Part shown: positions 57,330-64,000 of the stretch, piece by piece | How positions within the stretch are numbered: the stretch's first letter is position 1 | How the letters are laid out: each line of letters starts with the position of its first letter | Source: Liolophura sinensis | Lineage: Eukaryota > Mollusca > Polyplacophora > Chitonida > Chitonidae | Length of the DNA: 64,000 nt | Direction: 5' to 3' | NCBI RefSeq assembly: GCF_032854445.1 | Contig: NC_088301.1 | Span: 4,513,703 to 4,577,702 of the forward strand | The notes under the pieces: model-generated | Told to the model about the DNA's origin: nothing | What the model saw: only the letters and a program-made list of their open reading frames with translations | Databases searched by the model: none | Made by a program: the position numbers and the translations under genes

Positions 57330-58555
57330 TGTGGTTTACATCACAAAAAATAATAAGAATATAGTCAACGAAGAAAAAATTACTCACACGGGAAAAGATT
57401 AATGAGTTACAACATATTGTACTAGATTTCTGTTTTCTTCGCTTTTTTTTTTTTTTTTTGAAATAGGAACAGAGCCAAATGGCTCGGACTGATACAGGGT
57501 TTTCTAGACCCGTGGGTTTGGCACAAAAGATAATTCGCCCCCGATTTGCATGGGTGATTGCGGTCAGACTCGAGCGTGTTCATGACTAGTCTGTTAATCA
57601 AGATCCGGAAAAAAATAACAACAATTTTATCTCTGATCACAGAGGTTTGTTAGTACATGGATAAATATAATATCCGGGAACTAGAACATGCAGGTGTCTT
57701 GTAAGAAGTTATCCTAAAGTCACGCCTTAATTTGACGAATGATTTCTTACATACATATATATATGATAGGCACGTGATTCATGTCCACTCTATACTTATA
57801 CAGCGAGTATTATTTGCTTATTTATAAACCTATAATTTTGTCGCTTTTTGTGAAAAAGAATCTAAAACTCATACTAAATACAGTCAAATACAGACAATAT
57901 AAATATATATGGGTGTGCTCATGCTATATACAGTGCCTTTGTGCTGTTTGTACTAATCTTCATTCATGAACGAGCTTTCCCTGCAAGTAGCGTGGGTTCA
58001 ACTTTGACTAAGGGCAATTTGGTCTCCATTATTACTATGAAATATGAAAGATGTTATCTTTAATCCGACTGTTAAATTCCAAGGACTACATGCCAACATC
58101 TTATATTAGCGGTATTCCACTTAAACCGAAAAATCGCTTTCGAGCAACGAACTACTGCCAGTATATAGAAGTAAGAAATTTCGGAACAGCCTGTCACTTT
58201 ACACTGAGTTTATAAGGACAACAGTTTCATATTTTAATTATTATTTATTTAGATTCTTAACTACGAAAGCACTGAAACATAAGAATGCATCGGAAACGTT
58301 TGAGACAAATACGCAAGGAAGATGTACGGGTGATTTATCTACCGATATCACGCAGTTTATGTCTGGGGATTTCACTTGTGTGAAACCTAGAAATCCAGCT
58401 TACATGTAAGCGACTGCATGACCTCCTCGCCATCAGTTGTCTATTCTCATCCGTATAGCAATTAGTATAACTATGAATATAGGTTTCAGTCGATTACATT
58501 ACAATCGGTAAAGCAAAAAAAAAAAAATAATAAAGTTTCCGCAAATTTTGCAAAA
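57330..58555. other. Intergenic, nothing recognised
   Basis: AT-rich DNA with a T19 run near 57443. Short open frames only. Confidence 0.45.
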
Positions 58556-58885
58556 GCCATATACAATCCCTATAACTGTATGCGCTAGATTCTGCCATGT
58601 GTTCATACAACTCCTATACTACTGTATGCACTAGATATTGTCACGTGTTCAAATAATCTCTACACCACCTGTATGCACTAGATACTGTCACGTGTTCTTA
58701 TAATCTCTACACTACCTGTATGCACTAGATACTGTCACTTGTTCATATAATCTCTACACTACCTGTATGCACTAGATACTGTCAGGTGTTCATATAACAC
58801 TACCTGTATGCACTAGATACTGTCCCGTGTTCATAGAACTCCTATACTACCTGTATGCACCAAATACTGCCACATGCTCATATAA
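58556..58885. repeat. 47-bp minisatellite, about 7 copies
   Basis: 'ctgtatgcactagatactgt' plus 'cacgtgttcatataatctct' plus 'acactac'. Several units contain the E-box CACGTG. Confidence 0.88.
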
Positions 58886-58889
58886 CTAC

Positions 58890-60800
58890 TTCCATGCTTC
58901 TGTGCAGTTTTGTCTGAACAATAAATCCTTAAAATGGAGATATAAAATCCCCAGAAAACTAACTATAGTTATTTAATAGTGGGACTTATACTTCACGAGC
59001 AGGTGAACTTATAGTAGTTACAGAACCGTAAAGATAAGTATACGCTCATGATTCAGGACTTTTTCTTCACCAGATGTACCAGTTATTGCTTGACGTGTGA
59101 AGACGACGGGAAAACTTTCTCAAAATTAATCTGATTATTCCCCATGACAGGATATTGCAATATATCCTTTGATCGATGACTACATGTCTTATTTTATTGA
59201 GCACTCGTTTTATAACTTATTCAGCTGATTCCAGAAAGAAGTTTGTCACAGCGTCTTCTGAAAAACGAGGCCATGACAGAAGTGAATGTGTGCGATATCG
59301 TGATGTAGTATCATTTGTGCCCGGCTTCTGAACGGAAGACCTAGCTCACACAAAAGCGGTATATAGCTTAATGCTAATTTATATAGAAGTATATGTGCAT
59401 AAGTCACATACAAATGGTATCTAAACATAGACAATGGGATATAGCACAGACAATAACTTACTGACGATATTTGAGAGGTACACTGTCGTAGGGTTTAATT
59501 AACACAATTCTTCAAAATATATAGCCTAGAGGATTGTTTTTAAATTGGACCCCTTGTTCACTAACGGATTTGAATGTACTAGTCTGTCAGACGATGCATG
59601 TCAGTTTTCAATGAACTTTTTTTCATTGTTAACCGTTCCTAGTTCATGCATCAGACGATTTGTGCTACGGGAAGAAAAGGATTCGTGAAAAGGAACTCTA
59701 AAATCAAAGGCTGTGGTTTTAAGGACCTGTAAATAGTTACACCAGAAAGTTCTTAAAATATTTCATATTTGGAGCACATTTTGTATCTCTTAATTGCCCG
59801 TTTATTTTCCGTCAGTGGTCGGCAATTTTCGAAAATGACGTCAACGCTGAATTTACCAACCTGGCAGACCAGGCTTATCAGACCATCCCCCCACCCCCCG
59901 CCACCACCATCCCCCTTGACGTCAAGATACAGTCTACTTCATTTCCAGACTGACTTCCATCTCAAGCCACTTCCTAAATCGCACATTAAGAAATAAAAAC
60001 CTGCCGTTTCATGTACCCTTGAATTCAAGCAAACGTTCATTCCAGATCCTACAAGTGACTTGCTATTTGGAAAACTACATGTATGTAAATAACTGGCTTA
60101 TGCCGAACCTATCGGTCTACATATGGATGCGGTATATGAACAGTGCAATTTGTGATGTCTGTAGGCTATTAGCTGAATGCAAATAGGTCACGCTGTTGAT
60201 TACGATTTGTAGAATTCGCATCGTGTGAAAGCGGCTTATGGAATACAGTTTGTTCTACTTTCCCCTCGACCGGCCTGAATGTGCGAATCGAAATTAACGA
60301 CAAACTAACGACAATTAAACAAAAATACTGATTTTTGGAGTGACTACATAACTGGTTCTTTTGAGAACCTGGTGGTTGGTTCAACCTTCATAACGGGTTC
60401 CTTGGAAAAGCCACGTAGTTACCATGTAAAACCTTTATACCTGGTTCTTTTAAGAACCTACACATATGTATACAATGGTCTATAACATATTGTTGCAGTC
60501 GGAAAATCATTAAGAATACTAGTACCGTATGTATGTTTGTTACCCACTCGCAATAGGTGTCTTCTTTTTCAAATGTATATACGCTGTACAAGTGCGTGTT
60601 TTAACAACGTCCGTGGAACACGGGAATACAGAGGAAGGTTAGACTAGTTTGGGTGCATCGAAAACAAGTTCGTTCGGAGTCGATATAAAAATGTGAATGT
60701 TGATAAAACGCAAAGATAATTTCACTTTATTTTATTTACTATATTTCTAAAATTTACCTGATTCATTTCATCTGATGACCTTTATACCCACAGCATCGGA
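58890..60800. other. Intergenic, no gene recognised
   Basis: Contains two CRE palindromes (59836-59843, 59917-59924) around a C-rich stretch, and two GGTTCT..AGAACC hairpins (60354-60369, 60443-60458). No supported exon. Confidence 0.45.
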
Positions 60801-60824
60801 AAAGCGCCCCACAGTCTGTGAGTA

Positions 60825-60875
60825 GGAGTAGGATTCGAACCCACCCCCTCGGAGACAGGAGACCCTGAAGCATGG
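60825..60875 (-). pseudogene. tRNA-Leu-like 3' half
   Basis: Minus strand reads 'gcttcagggtctcctgtctc', 'cgagggggtgggttcgaatc', 'ctactcct': anticodon arm, variable arm and T-arm like tRNA-Leu(CAG), with a perfect GGTTCGAATCC B-box. The 5' half (D-arm, acceptor) is not present, so it is a pseudogene or SINE remnant. Confidence 0.4.
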
Positions 60876-60946
60876 ACAACGAGACAAGAGACAAAAGAAT
60901 AAATATATATTTATTTCTGCACGTTTGAATGGAAATTCCTCTCTCT

Positions 60947-60979
60947 CACACACACACACATGCACACGCACACACACAC
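60947..60979. repeat. (CA)n microsatellite
   Basis: Interrupted CA tract, 'cacacacacacatgcacacg' and onward. Confidence 0.9.
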
Positions 60980-61468
60980 GGATATGTCCCGAACGCAGTG
61001 AATGTAGGCTCTTCAATGGTAAATATAAAATATATTAATTAAACGATTTAAAGAATGTATATCGATATAAATAAAAAATACACATATAGATGTGTTTTGC
61101 TGTGCCGGTGTCCCAGGGAATGTGTGGGTCTACCACAGAGGTATGTGACGTGTGTGGTCGGCAACTACAAGGTAGATAAATTAGATTGTTACAAATGAGT
61201 TCATGGTTACATTGTATATATTCCAGATGAACTGAGAGGTTATTGATTAGGCCGGGTAAGAGATACGAGAGTAATTACAGCCAAGTTACAATAGCGCTTT
61301 AATTCCCTCCCTTTCTCCGAATTTCTAAACGCCTTGAGGCAGTACAGCATATTTCTTCTATTGTAGCATGTATACAAGTTTGTTGTCCCTTTTCCTTAAC
61401 TGACTCGCGTTTTGTTTCACAGCAGCCTCCGAGCTATGCAGGTGTTCTTCGCCTAGAGGAAGAAGAGA

Positions 61469-61491
61469 GCGAGAGAGAGAGAGAGAGAGAA
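61469..61491. repeat. (GA)n microsatellite
   Basis: 'gcgagagagagagagagaga'-type tract. Confidence 0.9.
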
Positions 61492-61709
61492 GAAAAAAAC
61501 ACAATTTCCTCAAGGGGAAAAAAGCCCAAGTTAACAGGGTGCAAGTTACACATGCGTGAAAAGCTGAACTTAGCTTTTTAGATAGATATAGAGCCTGCAC
61601 TTGGAGATAGTTATCTTGAGCGCTTAATCATTACATACAAAAATGCATATACACAAACTTCAAAAAAGCAATTGCCTGATTCCGTTGCTAAGCCTTGTTG
61701 AAATGATCT

Positions 61710-61712
<3 letters not shown>

Positions 61713-61755
<43 letters not shown>
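61713..61755. repeat. (TA)n microsatellite
   Basis: About 21 TA units. Confidence 0.96.
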
Positions 61756-61758
<3 letters not shown>

Positions 61759-61899
61759 CCAATTTATCAAACATTAACATTCTGTTATCTCCAAATGTAG
61801 GTCAGATTTACGAAATCATAACTATATATACATGTACATGCATGGACGGAGTTTCTTTCAGTGTTAATTTATTGACAATTCATGACTCTTCTGCTTTAA

Positions 61900-62150
61900 A
61901 AGTTTACTTATTTATTTATGTATTTATATATTTGCTTGGTGCCTTGTCAAGAATTTTTCCCTTATACGACGGTAACACAACAGGTATATGGGTGGAGCCA
62001 ACCGGAGTTGCCGGAGTATGTTGTGTAAAATGTGTTATTTACAATGCATACACATATACCGACCCTCAGTGGCCCATTTGTATAACACGTTGATCTCGAT
62101 TAAGCCGATCGACTCATGACTCGAATCTGTAGCACTCCCCAGTTCAGCTG
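61900..62150 (-). mobile_element. SINE-A-related degraded copy
   Basis: 'tatttatatatttgcttggt', 'tcaagaatttttcccttata' and 'gactcatgactcgaatctgt' (reversed B-box-like). Strongly diverged. Confidence 0.5.
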
Positions 62151-62159
62151 CGACTTTAG

Positions 62160-63380
62160 ATCAGGTTTGTCAGGTATCTAGTTTTAGAATAAAGGAACCT
62201 AACCGCCGTCCTGTGAAAAATTTCTCAAGTTCGCTGGGTTAACGGTAACTTATTAAAGGCACTGTTAAAGGAGGATTTTAGGGGCAAAAAGTCAGTCGGC
62301 GGAAATTCAGCCAAATTTTTGCCATTATCTCCCTTGTCTGGTCAATAATCGTTAAACAAAGTTTGTAAAATGTATGATGCGACACACTTTATAACTTTCT
62401 TCTCACTTTAGAGTCATTTTATCACTACATAAATAGAACAGGTGCGAGTGTGATATTTTTGAAGGGCAATAATTTAAGCTATTCTTGGCAAATAGAGAAA
62501 ATTTGGTGTGATTTGCGAATGCGAATTTTTTGGCCAAAAACGTTCGGTATAGCATCTTTAAGTAACATTAAATAAGTCAGATATAAGAGGTATTTTCGTT
62601 CTTTTTCTTCATACAAGGTTCCTGTTGGGTGCCGCCGTTTCCTGTCAAATAACACCTTCCGAAAAACTATCGTATACGTCAGACCGAGAATATGGGCATG
62701 TGTGCAAAAATTCAAAACCAACACTTATATAAATAGGCCTACGACATTTATGTTGAGGTATAAAAGGGTCCGGATAAGCAAGCAATATATTTATCGTGTA
62801 ACAAAAGGGTCCATTTATGTTCTCCATATATGGGGGGGGGAGGGGTCGGAAACTGTGGGTACTTACATGCGAGAACAGAATTTGTTATGCTATACCCACC
62901 TGTGCACAATTTAGTTCATGTGTTCCAAACAAACTTATACGGCTGATTTGTTGTGTTTCCAAACCGATGTGTATCGATACCTTGTACTTAAATGGACGCT
63001 TCTTAATTGTAATTTCCTTACAAAGATATGATTGTGGTAGTTTAATGTCTTAAAATAAACTTATAAATGTAACTGTATACCATTTCCGGGTTCATCGGGT
63101 CAATGCCCCGCCCCATAGATACAAAGATAAGTCAATCGATCTGTATACAGTAATGCTCTTTATTCCAATAGATCAATATTCGATTAGGAGCTATGATGAA
63201 CCATTCATCGGAACCAGGTTGTGTGGGAGATCTCCAGTTTTCTCATACATCGGTTTTACTTACCTTTTTGGCCTTAGGGTGTGTCCTTTTGGATCCTGTC
63301 CAACATTTTCTTTCTCACACGTCGTTGGCGATAATTAATTCTGACTCAAATATGCCCATTCACAAATTCGCTCACAATCC
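62160..63380. other. Intergenic, nothing recognised
   Basis: Unique-looking sequence with a G9AG4 run near 62828. The short open frames on both strands have no recognisable domain. Confidence 0.4.
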
Positions 63381-63384
63381 TGGG

Positions 63385-63392
63385 TCACGTGA
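63385..63392. promoter_or_regulatory. TCACGTGA E-box
   Basis: Palindromic E-box of the MITF/TFE (CLEAR-like) type, about 110 bp upstream of the candidate start at 63499. Confidence 0.3.
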
Positions 63393-63498
63393 TCTGTTTA
63401 CCCTTGTCGTCTGCACCTGTCAAGTTCCGGTCAATGGAGTCCAGTTAAGCGACTAGTGTCAAATCACTGATATGATCTGACCAGTTTGTTCCGTTACC

Positions 63499-63597
63499 AT
63501 GAGTGCTGACGACTGTCCGGAGGCGGGGAGTGGAGGATGGACAATCCAGCCCAAAGCCAGTCCCACGGACTCATTGACCACTGATCATTTCTGGTGA
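63499..63597 (+). CDS. Weak candidate first coding exon
   Basis: ATG in good context ('ttaccatgag') opens MSADDCPEAGSGG and runs 32 codons to TGA, with a possible donor 'ttctg|gtgata' just before the stop. It is more GC-rich than its surroundings. No family recognised; could equally be chance. Confidence 0.2.
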   Translation: MSADDCPEAGSGGWTIQPKASPTDSLTTDHFW

Positions 63598-63599
63598 TA

Positions 63600-64000
63600 A
63601 TGATCCAGCAACTGCTTTAAGGTGATTCACATGATTACTAGTCCGCTACCGTCGTAATGCTGTTTAATGGTGATTTACAACATACAGCTAGACTTTCCCT
63701 CAGAGGATATTATTACAGATTAATATAAAATTGTATAAAATTTTAACGTGTTACAAACTGTTCATTGTTTCTCGACATTTGAATGAAACCAACATGATGC
63801 GAAATGTAAAGGGCACCTTGCAACTAGTAGGAAATCGTCCCACTTCAGTGCAGCAGTGCGGTGTTAATTTTTCCCGCAGAAAAAACAAGTAAAACTTACT
63901 TGAATGCGAGGTACAATTACTGAAGAACGTGTGTGAAAAATTGGAGTGATGCGATTTATACTTCTTGTTTTATCAAAGGGCAAAAGTAGGGTCAAAAGCA
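63600..64000. other. Right edge, nothing recognised
   Basis: No further exon or repeat seen before the window ends. Confidence 0.4.

Noticed and set aside
59769..59996. Pro-rich open frame near two CRE sites
   Set aside because: Its composition comes from the C-rich tract; no splice or domain support.

Overview
The window looks like nuclear DNA of a lophotrochozoan animal, most likely a mollusc. The genes have many short exons with GT-AG introns, the GC content is low, and minisatellites are very dense. tRNA-headed SINEs ending in (AAAT)n are scattered throughout. Three protein genes can be read exon by exon. Almost everything else is intron, minisatellite or transposon debris.

Layout. (1) 1-1690 is flanking DNA with two dispersed repeats and a 58-bp array. 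(2) 1.7-19.5 kb, + strand: an endosomal Qa-SNARE gene of the syntaxin-7/12 type, ten coding positions from 2990 to 17728. It has two same-length alternative exons for the C-terminal half of the SNARE helix and two alternative exons for the membrane anchor. Intron 5 holds two arrays, one of which has copied the splice acceptor of exon 6. (3) 19.5-23.5 kb is intergenic with two arrays. (4) 26.8-23.5 kb, - strand: a three-exon stathmin-domain gene of the STMND1 type with an MGC (myristoyl/palmitoyl) start, tail-to-tail with the syntaxin gene. (5) 26.8-31.7 kb is intergenic, with a YY1-like site upstream of STMND1, a TA microsatellite and a 1.2-kb polypyrimidine array. (6) 53.7-31.8 kb, - strand: a glucokinase regulatory protein (GCKR/GKRP) gene for which I place 19 coding exons. 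Most of its large introns carry a private minisatellite. The largest holds a 94-bp satellite split by a 2.65-kb Ty3/gypsy-type retroelement flanked by a 4-bp target duplication. (7) 53.8-64 kb has no confident gene. It holds CRE-type sites, a 28-bp array, a 47-bp array, microsatellites and a weak candidate first exon near the right edge.

The three genes do not form a pathway: endosomal fusion (syntaxin), tubulin binding (stathmin domain) and sugar-phosphate sensing (GCKR). The most notable biology is the two-tier exon choice in the syntaxin gene and the way tandem arrays have grown around its splice site and stop codon. One GCKR junction (exon 10 to 11) does not keep frame with the exons I can see, so a microexon or a base error is likely there. 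All exon calls come from reading frame, splice signals and recalled family sequence; no alignment or transcript data were available.
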